Positions 18,101 to 25,788 of a DNA stretch of 64,000 bases are shown in pieces. Under the pieces are notes generated by a model that did not search any database, was not told the DNA's origin, and was given only the letters and a program-made list of their open reading frames with translations. A program made the position numbers and the translations under genes. The first letter of the stretch is position 1, and the number at the start of each line of letters is the position of its first letter. The DNA comes from Verrucomicrobiota bacterium. Its GTDB lineage: Bacteria > Verrucomicrobiota > Verrucomicrobiia > CAIQCK01. Location: the NCBI GenBank assembly GCA_016235595.1, contig JACRJX010000008.1:169092-233091 (forward strand), in the 5' to 3' direction.

Positions 18101-18109
18101 CGGTTTCAT
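15104..18109 (-). CDS. M14-type carboxypeptidase fused to a helical toroid-like domain
   Basis: A 1001-residue secreted protein from the ATG at 18109, which gives a signal peptide ending near ATAAD; the open frame extends into the upstream gene. After an N-terminal beta domain like that preceding M14 catalytic domains in cytosolic-type carboxypeptidases (about 40-175), the zinc site is visible: His241 and Glu244 in GEHSAE, His333 in SLHNG, and the catalytic Glu394 in YTIET. After a beta-rich linker, residues from about 595 to the end are largely helical with repeated W/H-rich segments (EGTTWDCQN, EGQEAIGCWPYRF), reminiscent of an (alpha/alpha)6 toroid glycosidase. It follows the TIM-barrel protein gene by 10 bases. 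Substrate unknown; a peptidoglycan or glycoprotein target would fit a peptidase-glycosidase pair. Confidence 0.78.
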   Translation of the reverse strand: MKPIQTCGRMAAWLAWVITAVCVQAATAADAPWKPGGQRICIDGITFDSTIHCGNGHAFSKVGPDHYRFRARVGLEPYAWRFYFKIECPQAVGRTITLEVADFNHAGRTVFHESATVWSTDGRKWIAMEPQQMEIVPFTPTGCAKLDAHYGDREHVPYGVRYRLRLTAPQMWFAVPTPYTLQRRDELLDRLAAAHPELVRSITVGQSRHSRSHGYPIRAARIAKPGDDPQRQNVVVIAGEHSAEVAGIYACEGWMQEVLAHREWLDRYVFYFVPIMNVDGVYYGSTYYNLPRALTEGVGDNVSQGWHDRRLPEVKALWPLLAEWRAVFFASLHNGRHRTALEAFGPPGPGSEALLGTWRRELGLPFEQMRWKENPAAFNVLPRSGITPLAYTIETLLLVRQKGCESFEESYLQTGRQLARGTVAALDAMPPDAKRPEASVAHFPQNQPGQKKLLPGPPSERVRLAGADFTAQLPWFYHNLPFEHWQRHDVYSFEVNGWDLPPGQYAVALLPRGNPTSLAVGFDGSRFQQVPVRDGRAELPSVRIDNRMLSLYLKAPGAAEGGPLESVLVYPASEDASSAGASAVPFAGYRRDTRVQEREILGQDAWGEFYSLLRRDSFGKKELRAMFNDLQEWCRRRQVMEPGDRHYGAIYSEEDKYDFRDAAAAAVCFTHAWRDTGDEQWRRRALAARAYALKGQHAEDPANRNQYGGLCQMVPSFRRLGDKLPDVNGVETCIAINHLVKTFELGLEPSEQDLRRLELAARWVAASEFQPGKFQHHEGTTWDCQNSNALGAMALARAHHALDKRGRHPPESWLDAARRGMRHWMEGQEAIGCWPYRFAMIGRGQAFHERNLPDQGMGTYHFLVACGTPVFRGEPNVQDRMRRVARWWLCTSRIDRRPPLATIDLDDRQTSGALKFSAFTWCRFMAAASLMRIAEPSGEGDFWRQLALRYMEHVYTKLWNRTDPNTAPVMRATPDDMKVRTWIQAAEWDAALLRDMEERLP

Positions 18110-18119
18110 AGTGAAGCCA

Positions 18120-19247
18120 TCAACTGGAGAAATGCTTTGCCACCACCCTGGCCAGCTCCGGCTGATTGTAGATGGAATCATCCGTGAACCCGGGTCGCAG
18201 CGGATTTTGACTCGGTATCGTTGCCCAAACCACAGGGCACAGCCCCAATTCCATGATGATGCCCAGACATTCGTCGTATTGTGCCGCGGCTTTTGGAGCG
18301 TTGCCTGTCCACCCTTTCGCGCCGGAACCTTCTGTCAGAATGACCCACAACGGCTTTCGCGGGAACACCGCCGCGTCCCGGCGCAGGTTTTCCTTTGCGT
18401 TCTTCTGACCGGCGAACGTCTCGCGGAAAATCACGTTCTCTGCCTGGCCGAGGTTGTCGAGCCGCTGCATGGGCAGGGCGGGGTTCGAGGTATTGCACGT
18501 CATGACCATTTGTTTTGCCGGTGCCGCTTCGCTCGCCGCGGCATAGACGCGTTTGACATGCTCGCGCAGGCTCTTCTGGTGAAATGCGATGCGAACGGCC
18601 TCGTCGGCCTGCTGGAGGTCCTGACCTGTCTCTTGCTTGAAACCTTGGCGACAGAACTTGCAGAAACACGTGATGCCCGTGAACGAATAGTAGTTGGGGT
18701 TGTCAAGGAAGATGCCGTCCGCGCCCGCCGCGGCATAGCCGCGCGCTATCCGGGCGACGTGCTGCGACCACGGCGTGTTGTAACAGAAAGCGTAACGGAG
18801 ATGCCACACGTGCCGGCGAGTGAAGCTGCACGGTTTGCCTTCGATGGTCGTCTGGACCCACTCACGCCGCTCTGGCGACAGGAATGATTCCTCCATCGTC
18901 GTCGTGTCGTAGTAACAGACCACTTTGAGGTTCTGTGCGTGCGCCTGCTGAATGAAGAAGGCGATCTGGTCCCATGTCCCTGCGGGACACCAGCCGTTGG
19001 TGGTTTCCGGGCAGCAATAGAGCAACATGACCGTCGCTCGAAACTCTTCGCGTGCCCGCTTCAGATGCGGCACGTCACGATATTCGGCGGACAGGATTCG
19101 CGCCTTTCGCGCCCATTCCGGAGCCTCCCGCGGCTCCGGCAGGATCGTCGCGGCACTCCGCTCGGCCGCGGCCTGTCGGGATTTGATAAGGACAATGCCG
19201 CCGGACATCGCGGCGACCTTGGCAACAAACTTCCGGCGTGTCATCAT
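18120..19247 (-). CDS. secreted TIM-barrel glycoside hydrolase-like protein
   Basis: A 375-residue protein. AAGGAG lies 7 bases before the ATG at 19247, and this ATG overlaps the stop of the regulator gene as ATGA, so translation is coupled. The N terminus MMTRRKFVAK followed by a hydrophobic stretch resembles a Tat or Sec leader. The body resembles beta-galactosidase/GH42- or GH29-like barrels used on plant or animal glycans: LKVVCYYDTTT, GADGIFLDNPNYY with an acidic residue at a strand end, and a CFCKFCRQGF cysteine pair typical of GH42-like trimerisation or zinc loops. I cannot assign a substrate. Confidence 0.6.
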   Translation of the reverse strand: MMTRRKFVAKVAAMSGGIVLIKSRQAAAERSAATILPEPREAPEWARKARILSAEYRDVPHLKRAREEFRATVMLLYCCPETTNGWCPAGTWDQIAFFIQQAHAQNLKVVCYYDTTTMEESFLSPERREWVQTTIEGKPCSFTRRHVWHLRYAFCYNTPWSQHVARIARGYAAAGADGIFLDNPNYYSFTGITCFCKFCRQGFKQETGQDLQQADEAVRIAFHQKSLREHVKRVYAAASEAAPAKQMVMTCNTSNPALPMQRLDNLGQAENVIFRETFAGQKNAKENLRRDAAVFPRKPLWVILTEGSGAKGWTGNAPKAAAQYDECLGIIMELGLCPVVWATIPSQNPLRPGFTDDSIYNQPELARVVAKHFSS

Positions 19248-19948
19248 GATCGCTCTCCTTGTTTCGTTTTCTTGTTCGACAAACTCGGCAACGTGACTTC
19301 TGGTTCCGCGGCAGCCAGCCATTCGCGCCACGAGAGGATATGCTGTCGCATCAGTCGTTCTGCCGCCGCGGGCGATTGCTCACGCAGGCACCGGAGGATT
19401 TCTTCATGCGAGGCAACGGTGACGGCGTGCGCCCGTTTGGCGTGCTGCTGATGGGCGCGAAGCATTGCCAGCCACAGTTCCAATTCGTAGCGCAGGGATT
19501 TCCACAGCCTCGCGAGACGACGATTGCCCGAAGCAACCAGGATCGCCTCGTGGAAATCCAGGTCGAGCTGCGTGAGTTCCTTCGGGGATCTGGCAAGCCT
19601 GGTCGCGGCAATGTTTGTTTCAAGCTGCCGCGAGTCTTTCCTCAGCCGCGGCGAAGCCAGGCGCGCGCCCGCCGGTTCCAGCGCCAGCCGCAACACGAAC
19701 AGCTCCTCGAAATCCTCCGGACGCAACGTCCGCACATACGCCCTGCCCGTTTCGCTGAACTCCACCAATCCCTCGCGTTCCAGGGCAAACAACGCCTCGC
19801 GCACGGGCACGCGGCTCACTTTCAATGCCCGCGCCACCGCCGCTTCCGCCAGCAGCGCGCCTGCTGGCAGCTTGAATGCCAGAATATCCCGCCGCAGAGC
19901 CCGCAAGGCCGATTCCGAGCGGGCCGTCGCGCTTGTTCGTTGAGTCAT
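19244..19948 (-). CDS. GntR family regulator, FadR type (FCD domain)
   Basis: A 234-residue transcription factor. Residues 10-75 form the winged helix (ALRALRRDILAFKLPAG, then EAAVARALKVSRVPVREAL), and residues about 85-215 an FCD effector domain with the conserved metal-binding pattern LDFHEAI, SHEEIL and RQHI. FCD regulators typically bind small organic acids (lactate, gluconate, oxidised sugars). The gene heads a unit with the TIM-barrel and M14 genes and lies just after the SDR gene that ends the 20-34 kb operon. A perfect palindrome and a promoter sit immediately upstream, indicating autoregulation. Confidence 0.9.
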   Translation of the reverse strand: MTQRTSATARSESALRALRRDILAFKLPAGALLAEAAVARALKVSRVPVREALFALEREGLVEFSETGRAYVRTLRPEDFEELFVLRLALEPAGARLASPRLRKDSRQLETNIAATRLARSPKELTQLDLDFHEAILVASGNRRLARLWKSLRYELELWLAMLRAHQQHAKRAHAVTVASHEEILRCLREQSPAAAERLMRQHILSWREWLAAAEPEVTLPSLSNKKTKQGERS

Positions 19949-19949
19949 G

Positions 19950-19971
19950 CTCGAACGGTATACCGTTCGAG
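19950..19971. promoter_or_regulatory. perfect palindromic operator O1 of the GntR regulator
   Basis: The 20 bases TCGAACGGTATACCGTTCGA (19951-19970) are their own reverse complement, and the flanking C and G extend the symmetry to 22 bases. The core GGTATACC has the GT..AC half-sites expected for a GntR-family operator. The palindrome begins one base upstream of the ATG of the regulator gene and covers its predicted -10 element, so binding would block transcription. Confidence 0.75.
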
Positions 19972-19985
19972 AGATTCTCGGTCAA
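19957..19985 (-). promoter_or_regulatory. sigma-70 promoter of the GntR unit
   Basis: On the minus strand, TTGACC (19980-19985) is followed by 17 bases and TATACC (19957-19962). The -10 is inside the palindrome. The ATG (19946-19948) begins 9 bases after the -10, so the expected start of transcription is zero to three bases before the ATG and the mRNA would be essentially leaderless. Confidence 0.55.
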
Positions 19986-19991
19986 CAATAA

Positions 19992-20003
19992 ACAGTATAC
20001 CGT
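19992..20003. promoter_or_regulatory. second, imperfect operator O2
   Basis: ACAGTATACCGT repeats the core of the neighbouring palindrome (ACGGTATACCGT) with one change. Its centre is 37 bases from that of O1, about three and a half helical turns, and it lies just upstream of the -35 element. It may permit cooperative binding or looping by the GntR regulator. Confidence 0.5.
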
Positions 20004-20030
20004 CGTAGGCCGGACACTCTTGTCTCTGGC

Positions 20031-20804
20031 CTACTTCGCCGAATAGCCGCCGTCCACCGGCAGGTTCGCTCCGGTGATGTAGCGCGCGGCGTCGCTCAAC
20101 AGGAACACCACCGGGCCGCCGAGGTCGGTGTCGTCAGCCATCCGGCCCAGGAACGTCCGCGAGCAATATCGGCTCAGGAACGGCTCAGGCTGGTTGTTGA
20201 AGAAACCGCCGGGCGAAACGCAGTTCACGCGCACGTTGTCGCGGCCAAACAGCGCGGCGTAGAACCGCGTCAGGTTGATCATGCCGCCTTTGTGGAAAAA
20301 GTAATCCGGCGGCGGATCGCCCATGTTGGTGCCTTCGTAGAGTTCGAGGCTCGGCCCGACCATGCCTTGGATGGAAGCGATGTTGACGATGCTGCCGCTC
20401 TTCTGCCGGCACATCACCTCGCCGAACGCGCGCGTCATGAGAAACACGCCGGTCGCGTTGACCCGCATGGATTCTTCCCATGCAGCGACAGGAGCGCCCG
20501 GCGATTTCATCGGCCGCGCGACTGAGTTGTTGACCAGTCCATCCACGCGGCCAAAGCGCTTCAGCACGCGGTCGCGCAAGGCGAGCACGGACGCCTCATC
20601 GCCCTGGTCGAGCTTTTCTGCAACGACCGAGCGGCCCTTCCCATTTTCCTCGGCGGCGACACGTTCAAGCTTGGTGACATCGCGCGAGGCGATCACCAGC
20701 TTTGTGCCGGTCGCTGCGATGGCGGCCACCAGCCCGCGCCCGAACAATCCCGCGCCGCCGGTGAGGACGACGACCTTGTCTTTGATGCTGAACGTGTCAG
20801 ACAT
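20031..20804 (-). CDS. short-chain dehydrogenase, gluconate 5-dehydrogenase-like
   Basis: A 257-residue SDR from the ATG at 20804, which has AAGG 6 bases upstream; an ATG at 20819 would add five residues. TGGAGLFGRG is the cofactor loop, NNS replaces the usual NNAG, Ser in NIASIQG and the pair Tyr/Lys in YFFHK complete the catalytic set, and the C terminus ITGANLPVDGGYS is typical of sugar-acid and acyl SDRs. It overlaps the HpcH aldolase gene by 8 bases and closes the catabolic operon. Oxidation of a sugar or sugar acid before aldol cleavage is the likely role. Confidence 0.85.
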   Translation of the reverse strand: MSDTFSIKDKVVVLTGGAGLFGRGLVAAIAATGTKLVIASRDVTKLERVAAEENGKGRSVVAEKLDQGDEASVLALRDRVLKRFGRVDGLVNNSVARPMKSPGAPVAAWEESMRVNATGVFLMTRAFGEVMCRQKSGSIVNIASIQGMVGPSLELYEGTNMGDPPPDYFFHKGGMINLTRFYAALFGRDNVRVNCVSPGGFFNNQPEPFLSRYCSRTFLGRMADDTDLGGPVVFLLSDAARYITGANLPVDGGYSAK

Positions 20805-21627
20805 GGGAGACCTTGTCATGGCGAGCTGCGGTTTTCTTGGCCGCGGGCGCAGTCTTGTTGAACCCAGTGATAAGCTGTTTGAAATACTCGCCGACGCCGA
20901 TCACGTCCGCGCCGAGCGTGAAGATGGAAACGCCCTCGGCCTCAAGCGCCTCGCGGGTGTCGAGCAAGCCGGCGGTCACGACGTATTTGCCGTGCTTGCG
21001 GGCGACGGCGGCCACGCGTTTGCGCGCGGCGACGACCTCCGGCAGCTTGACCTGCGCGACCTTTCCGATGAGATGGCTGTAATCGCCGGGGCCGAATAGC
21101 AGCGCATCATAACCCGGCACTGCGGCGATCTCTTCCACCTTCGCCAGCGCCTCCGGCGATTCGATCTGGAGGATGACCAGCCGCTCGCGGTTGCTGTGAT
21201 CGATATACTCCGGATAGGGCACCTGGCAGTAGACGCCATCCATGTTCCCGCCATCAATCGGCCGGCGGCCGAGCGGATGGAACCGCGTCATCTCGACGAT
21301 GTGACGCGCTTCCTCCGCGGAGGCGACGTGCGGCACCATGATCGCCGTCGCGTCGGCCTCGAACGGCTTCACGTATTCGCTGTAGGAACCTTTCGCGACG
21401 CGCACGATGGTGTCCATGTCGTAGAGCTTTGCGGCGCGGATCATGTGCTCGAGGTTGAGCCAGTCGTTCGGCACGTGCTCGTTGCAGAGCCACACGGCCG
21501 AAGCGCCGGCCAGTCCGGCCAGTTCAACGACGCGGGGATCGATCAAGTTCAGTTTCAACACCGTCGGACATTGTCCGGCGCGGAGTTCACGGAGGATGCG
21601 GCTGGAGCGTAGTTTCATAGTTGTCAT
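20797..21627 (-). CDS. HpcH/HpaI family aldolase
   Basis: A 276-residue class II (metal-dependent) aldolase-type protein. VPHVASAEEAR, GRRPIDGG, LQIESPEAL (metal-binding Glu) and LLFGPGDYS (metal-binding Asp) are the family motifs. Such enzymes split 2-keto-3-deoxy acids (for example KDR aldolase RhmA, GarL) to pyruvate and an aldehyde. It sits between an SDR and a NAL/DHDPS-type lyase. A second ATG at 21618 is an alternative start. Confidence 0.85.
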   Translation of the reverse strand: MTTMKLRSSRILRELRAGQCPTVLKLNLIDPRVVELAGLAGASAVWLCNEHVPNDWLNLEHMIRAAKLYDMDTIVRVAKGSYSEYVKPFEADATAIMVPHVASAEEARHIVEMTRFHPLGRRPIDGGNMDGVYCQVPYPEYIDHSNRERLVILQIESPEALAKVEEIAAVPGYDALLFGPGDYSHLIGKVAQVKLPEVVAARKRVAAVARKHGKYVVTAGLLDTREALEAEGVSIFTLGADVIGVGEYFKQLITGFNKTAPAAKKTAARHDKVSHV

Positions 21628-21670
21628 TTTAGATTAAGGAACACTCGGATCGAAAGCATGAAGAAAATCC

Positions 21671-22597
21671 TCATATTGCAGGCAGCCAGCGCGGGAAACG
21701 GCTTCGCAGCATGGCAACGAACCGTTCATGCGTCGCCTCGCTCGCCGGGGTGTAAGGTGGCAGCAGACGCAGCGGAAAGCCGGGGTCGTTGACGCGGCAG
21801 TACATCTTGTCGAACGCGCTGTCCATGTGCACCTCGGGGCCGGGGAGTCGCAAGAGTTCGGCGATGAGTGCGGCGGCTTCGCGTTGGATATCGAGAAGGA
21901 CAGCCTCATTGCGGCGGCGGCCGGCTTCAAAATAAGCCTGGCCAAGGGCGAGGTTCGTGTTCGCCACGGAGATCAACAGGCCGCACTCGTCCATCATCGC
22001 AGCATCGGCAAACCCGGCCTCGGTGATGAAATGCTGAAGCTGTGGCGCTTCCGTCAGCAATCCGCGCAGGCGCTTTGTGTCGGTCGTACTATTCTTGGTC
22101 GCGACGAGGTTCGGATGCCGTTCCGCGAGCCGCCCATACTCAGCGGGTGTGATGAGGCGCTGCGCGCGCTGGAGGTTGTAGTGGAGGAACTCGCAATCCG
22201 GAAATCGGCCGCAAGTCTCGCGAAAGAACACCTCCATCTCCGCATCCCGCAGCGCGCCCCAGCTTGGCAGGCTCAATTGGAATCGCCGGGCCCCAAGCGC
22301 CCGCGCCCGTTCGATGCGCTCGATGACCGTCGCCAGCGACAGGCTGATGACACCAATCATGGTTTGCACGCCCGCGTCGCGCGTTTCGTCGAGGAAGACG
22401 CGCGTGATCTGGTCGAACTGCCGGTCGCTCACCGCGTAACCTTCGCCCGCTGTCCCGAAGATGTAGAGGTCGCGGATCCCGCGTGAAACCAGGTGACGCA
22501 CCTGGCGGCGGAAGATTTCCTCAGCGAAGCTGAAGTCTTCGTTCCACGGCACGCAGCAGGTGGCGAGAACGCAGGGACGGTAGCGTTTGACGTTCAT
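21671..22597 (-). CDS. DHDPS/N-acetylneuraminate lyase family protein
   Basis: A 308-residue class I aldolase-type protein from the ATG at 22597, placed two bases after the stop-codon start of the upstream sialidase gene. Family landmarks are the pyruvate-binding GTAGEGY (48-54, in place of the usual GTTGE), the catalytic Tyr140 (FLHYNLQ) and the Schiff-base Lys168 (VATKNST). Because it directly follows a sialidase gene, N-acetylneuraminate or another 2-keto-3-deoxy acid is a reasonable substrate, but the family also includes dehydratases and other aldolases. Confidence 0.82.
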   Translation of the reverse strand: MNVKRYRPCVLATCCVPWNEDFSFAEEIFRRQVRHLVSRGIRDLYIFGTAGEGYAVSDRQFDQITRVFLDETRDAGVQTMIGVISLSLATVIERIERARALGARRFQLSLPSWGALRDAEMEVFFRETCGRFPDCEFLHYNLQRAQRLITPAEYGRLAERHPNLVATKNSTTDTKRLRGLLTEAPQLQHFITEAGFADAAMMDECGLLISVANTNLALGQAYFEAGRRRNEAVLLDIQREAAALIAELLRLPGPEVHMDSAFDKMYCRVNDPGFPLRLLPPYTPASEATHERFVAMLRSRFPRWLPAI

Positions 22598-22598
22598 G

Positions 22599-23681
22599 TC
22601 ACTTCGCTGGTGGCGCCCATACGACCACTCCCACATGGTAACGGCGATGGGCGGGCGTGCCGTTGCTGTAGTAAGCGGTGAGAATCTTGCCGTCGCGCAT
22701 CTGAACGCTGGCGGGATAACCGCAATCGCCGCTGAGCAGATCGTTTACAAGCGTCAGCGGCTCGCCCCAGCTCTTGCCATCGTCCGCGCTCAGTCTGGCG
22801 AGCACGCCGAACTCGCCCTTGATGCGATTGCCGTAGGTCAGAAGCAGACGCCCGTCTTTCAATCGCATGAGATGCCCCGGATGTTGCGCGGCTCCGCTCA
22901 CCGGCTCGGAAGACGTCCATGTCTTGCCGTCGTCATCGGACCGGAAGAGGTCGATCCGCTGCTTCGTCTTGCTGAGCGAGCGGGCGGCAGCCAGCCACTT
23001 GCCCGACCCCAGATGGAAGATCGCGGTCTCGTTGTTCGCCTCGCTGATGCGCGACTGGACTTCCCACGTCTTGCCGTCGTCCGCGCTGCGGAACATCCAT
23101 AGGCCATCCTGTTTCGTCTTCACATCTCGCGCGTAGCAGGCCACACGCAGCGCGCCGTCGCCGCCCGGCAGGATGTCGCCGAACGGGATATACTGCGTCC
23201 GGCCTTCCGCGGCCTTGGGGAATGATTCCTTGTCAACCTTCCACGTCGCGCCGCCGTCCGAAGAACGGCAAACCCACGGCGCCAGCACTTTCACCAGCGA
23301 CACGATCCTGCCCTTGTCGTCCTTCTTCAGCGACCAGCCGGACGACAGCACCAGCAGATCGCCGCTGTTAGCCTTGCCCGCCGCCACGTTCATGCGATTG
23401 GCCGAGTCCTCGTGCGGCGCGGCCGTTCCGCGCTTCGACCAGAACAGGCCGTCGCTCGTCGCCCAACACTCCACGTCGCCCTCCGCCCGCCCGTGGCTGG
23501 GCTTGTTGAAGATGGTGGCGATGATCGTCCCATCGCGAAGCGTGGCGAGGTTCGGCCACGCGCAGACGTTGTCAACCGCGACGTAGCGCGTTGAGATGAC
23601 CGGCGCAGCCGGCTCGGCGGCTCCAGGTTTCCCGGCGAGAGCGCCGGCCAGAACAGTGGCAACAATCAGGAATCGTATCAT
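22599..23681 (-). CDS. secreted sialidase-like BNR/Asp-box protein
   Basis: A 360-residue protein from the ATG at 23681 (GAGG six bases upstream); the open frame extends upstream into the neighbouring gene. Residues 1-22 form a Sec signal peptide. Asp-box blades are visible: SSDGGATW, SADDGKTW, SDDDGKTW, SADDGKSW, characteristic of a six-blade sialidase/neuraminidase propeller. The arginine triad cannot be confirmed by eye, so activity on sialic acid is an inference. Adjacent genes for a Gfo/Idh enzyme and a NAL-type lyase support a pathway from release to catabolism. Confidence 0.8.
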   Translation of the reverse strand: MIRFLIVATVLAGALAGKPGAAEPAAPVISTRYVAVDNVCAWPNLATLRDGTIIATIFNKPSHGRAEGDVECWATSDGLFWSKRGTAAPHEDSANRMNVAAGKANSGDLLVLSSGWSLKKDDKGRIVSLVKVLAPWVCRSSDGGATWKVDKESFPKAAEGRTQYIPFGDILPGGDGALRVACYARDVKTKQDGLWMFRSADDGKTWEVQSRISEANNETAIFHLGSGKWLAAARSLSKTKQRIDLFRSDDDGKTWTSSEPVSGAAQHPGHLMRLKDGRLLLTYGNRIKGEFGVLARLSADDGKSWGEPLTLVNDLLSGDCGYPASVQMRDGKILTAYYSNGTPAHRRYHVGVVVWAPPAK

Positions 23682-23688
23682 GGGAACC

Positions 23689-24657
23689 TCATTTCTTCTG
23701 TGTCGTGACTTCCAATTCACTCAGAACTTCGCTCAGTTTCACCACGCGTCCGCCCTGCTCACGGCTGCGGATGCCGGCGATGATGATGGACATCAGTTCG
23801 ATGGTCTCTTCAAACGGATACTGCCGTTTGCCCGTCTGCAGGAACTCGATGAACGCCACAAGCTGGCCGCGGAATGCGTTGTAAGTGTCGCGCAACGTGA
23901 GGGCGATCTGGCCCTTGGTGCCGTAGAGATGGACACCACCGAAACTGCCGTAAGCATCGTGAATCGCCGCGAGCGTGAGTTGGACGCCGCTGCGATGCAC
24001 GACAGACACGATATCGGAACCGTCGCGATGGTTCGTCTGCACCGACTCGAATCCCGGCCCGACCAGCGGCTGGACCGCCTCCAGCGCATGGATGCCGTAG
24101 CGTTCCCACGTCTTGCAGGTGAAGCTCGTGATCCAGCGCAGGTCGCCGAATTCGTCGCGCCGCGCGGCCACATCGCGAATCTCCGGCGCGTAGCGCATGC
24201 CGCTATTGGAGAGGATGCGGTTCGTCTTGCGATGCCAGCCGATGAACTGGCGCAGATCCGGCACGTTGATCGCCATCGGCTTGTCCACGAACACCGGCAG
24301 GCCCGCCTCGACGAACGGCCGCGCGCGCCGGACGTGATCGTTGCCGTCGTCCGTTGCGACGACCACGGCATCCACGTGGCCAATGACGTCCTCTGGTTTC
24401 GCGACGACGTGCTCGATGAGCGACGCCGCGGCCACCTTGGGCGCGTCGGCGGGATCATCGGTCCAGACGTGAGTGACGCGCGCGCCGGGAACACGGACGG
24501 ATTCGAGCGGTTGCGCGCCGAGATACTTCGGGATGGCGGCGTAAGGGCACTTCGCCATCTCGGCGGGGTTGTAACCGTTGATGATGGCCGACCACGAGTA
24601 AGGGTGGCCGTTGCCCTCGATCATGCCGAGCATGGCCAGACGGAGTTCCTTCTTCAT
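23689..24657 (-). CDS. Gfo/Idh/MocA family oxidoreductase
   Basis: A 322-residue dehydrogenase from the ATG at 24657, which overlaps the stop of the next upstream gene as ATGA; the longer open frame is not family-like. The N terminus RLAMLGMIEGNGHPYS is a variant Rossmann segment lacking the canonical GxGxxG; VFVDKPMAI carries the conserved Lys, and YGIHALEAVQPL is the substrate-site region. The modified nucleotide loop is seen in some Planctomycetota and Verrucomicrobiota members. It is translationally coupled to a second Gfo/Idh enzyme, suggesting successive or heteromeric oxidation-reduction steps. Confidence 0.82.
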   Translation of the reverse strand: MKKELRLAMLGMIEGNGHPYSWSAIINGYNPAEMAKCPYAAIPKYLGAQPLESVRVPGARVTHVWTDDPADAPKVAAASLIEHVVAKPEDVIGHVDAVVVATDDGNDHVRRARPFVEAGLPVFVDKPMAINVPDLRQFIGWHRKTNRILSNSGMRYAPEIRDVAARRDEFGDLRWITSFTCKTWERYGIHALEAVQPLVGPGFESVQTNHRDGSDIVSVVHRSGVQLTLAAIHDAYGSFGGVHLYGTKGQIALTLRDTYNAFRGQLVAFIEFLQTGKRQYPFEETIELMSIIIAGIRSREQGGRVVKLSEVLSELEVTTQKK

Positions 24658-25649
24658 ACGATCTTTACTGCCTTTCCGCCACGCGCCGATTCGAGCGCGG
24701 CGAGGTTGAACTTCAGCGTTTGCGCCGCCTCGTCGAGCGTGGCCAGTGGTGTGGGCTTGCCTTGCATTCCGTCGAGGAACGCGTTCGCCTGCGCGATGAA
24801 CAACTCGTCCCGCTCCAGCGGCGCTGCCTTGTGATGCTCCCACGCGCCCGTGCTTCGCCGGAACACGCTCCATCGTTGCTCATGGCCCTCGACGCGCACG
24901 CTGCCGCCTTCGCAGTGAATGCTCAACGTCATCTCGTTGGGCGCTTGAAACTGGTTCAGCGCGTAGTTCACCAGCGCGTTGCCGTTGCGCGCGGCCACGC
25001 TCACCGTGTCCTCGACCGTCACACCTTCGAGCGCCTGATGCGCCGCGTCGCAGAACACGCTCGTCGTTGGCCCGACCAACCACTCGACGGCGTTGGCGAT
25101 ATGTGTCAGCGCGTCCTGGATTGCCCCGCCGCCCGATTCGTGGCGCGCGTAATAGATCTCGCGATACGCTGGCCGGAATGTCGGGAAGTGTTGTCCCGTC
25201 GCGATCGTCACGTGCAACGGGCGTCCAAGCTCGCCGCCCCGCAGGAATTCCCGCGCGCCGAGAATCCACGGCATCAGGTGATAGACATATGCCACCGCCG
25301 TGAACCGGCCGGACTTCGCCGCCGCGTCGCGCAGTTCGTCCACTTTCGCGAGGGTGGTGCTCAACGGTTTCTCAATGAAAACTGCCGCGCCGTGCTGCAG
25401 CGCGGCGAGGGCGAGTGGAACGTGGGTGTGAGCCGGCGTGGCGATGACGATGCCGTCGTAACGGCGCGCGGCAAGGGCGGCATTGAAGTCGTTGAAGCTG
25501 GTGACGCTGTATTGCTGCGCGACACGTTGCACCAACGTGGCGTTGGCGTCGCACGCCGCCACATCCGCGCGACCGGTGCGTTGGAAACAACGCAAATGCC
25601 GCTCGCCGATACTGCCGCAGCCGACGATCAAGATTGAATGCATATCCAT
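24654..25649 (-). CDS. Gfo/Idh/MocA family oxidoreductase
   Basis: A 331-residue dehydrogenase beginning at the ATG at 25649 (GAGG upstream); an ATG two codons later is equally possible. LIVGCGSIGERH is a canonical Rossmann loop, FIEKPLS the catalytic-loop Lys, and ESGGGAIQDALTH the conserved C-terminal motif. It lies in the middle of the catabolic operon after a 139-base gap that follows the 1234-residue fusion protein, and it overlaps the next gene. Confidence 0.88.
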   Translation of the reverse strand: MDMHSILIVGCGSIGERHLRCFQRTGRADVAACDANATLVQRVAQQYSVTSFNDFNAALAARRYDGIVIATPAHTHVPLALAALQHGAAVFIEKPLSTTLAKVDELRDAAAKSGRFTAVAYVYHLMPWILGAREFLRGGELGRPLHVTIATGQHFPTFRPAYREIYYARHESGGGAIQDALTHIANAVEWLVGPTTSVFCDAAHQALEGVTVEDTVSVAARNGNALVNYALNQFQAPNEMTLSIHCEGGSVRVEGHEQRWSVFRRSTGAWEHHKAAPLERDELFIAQANAFLDGMQGKPTPLATLDEAAQTLKFNLAALESARGGKAVKIV

Positions 25650-25788
25650 TGTCCTCACTTGGATGGGTTCATCACGAGGCTCAACCCGCCGGGGACGGGC
25701 GAAGGTGCCAGAAGATATACGGTACGACATCTCATGACGGGTTCACTTATATTTTGGAACAGGTTATAGGGCAAATCAGCATTCGGGC

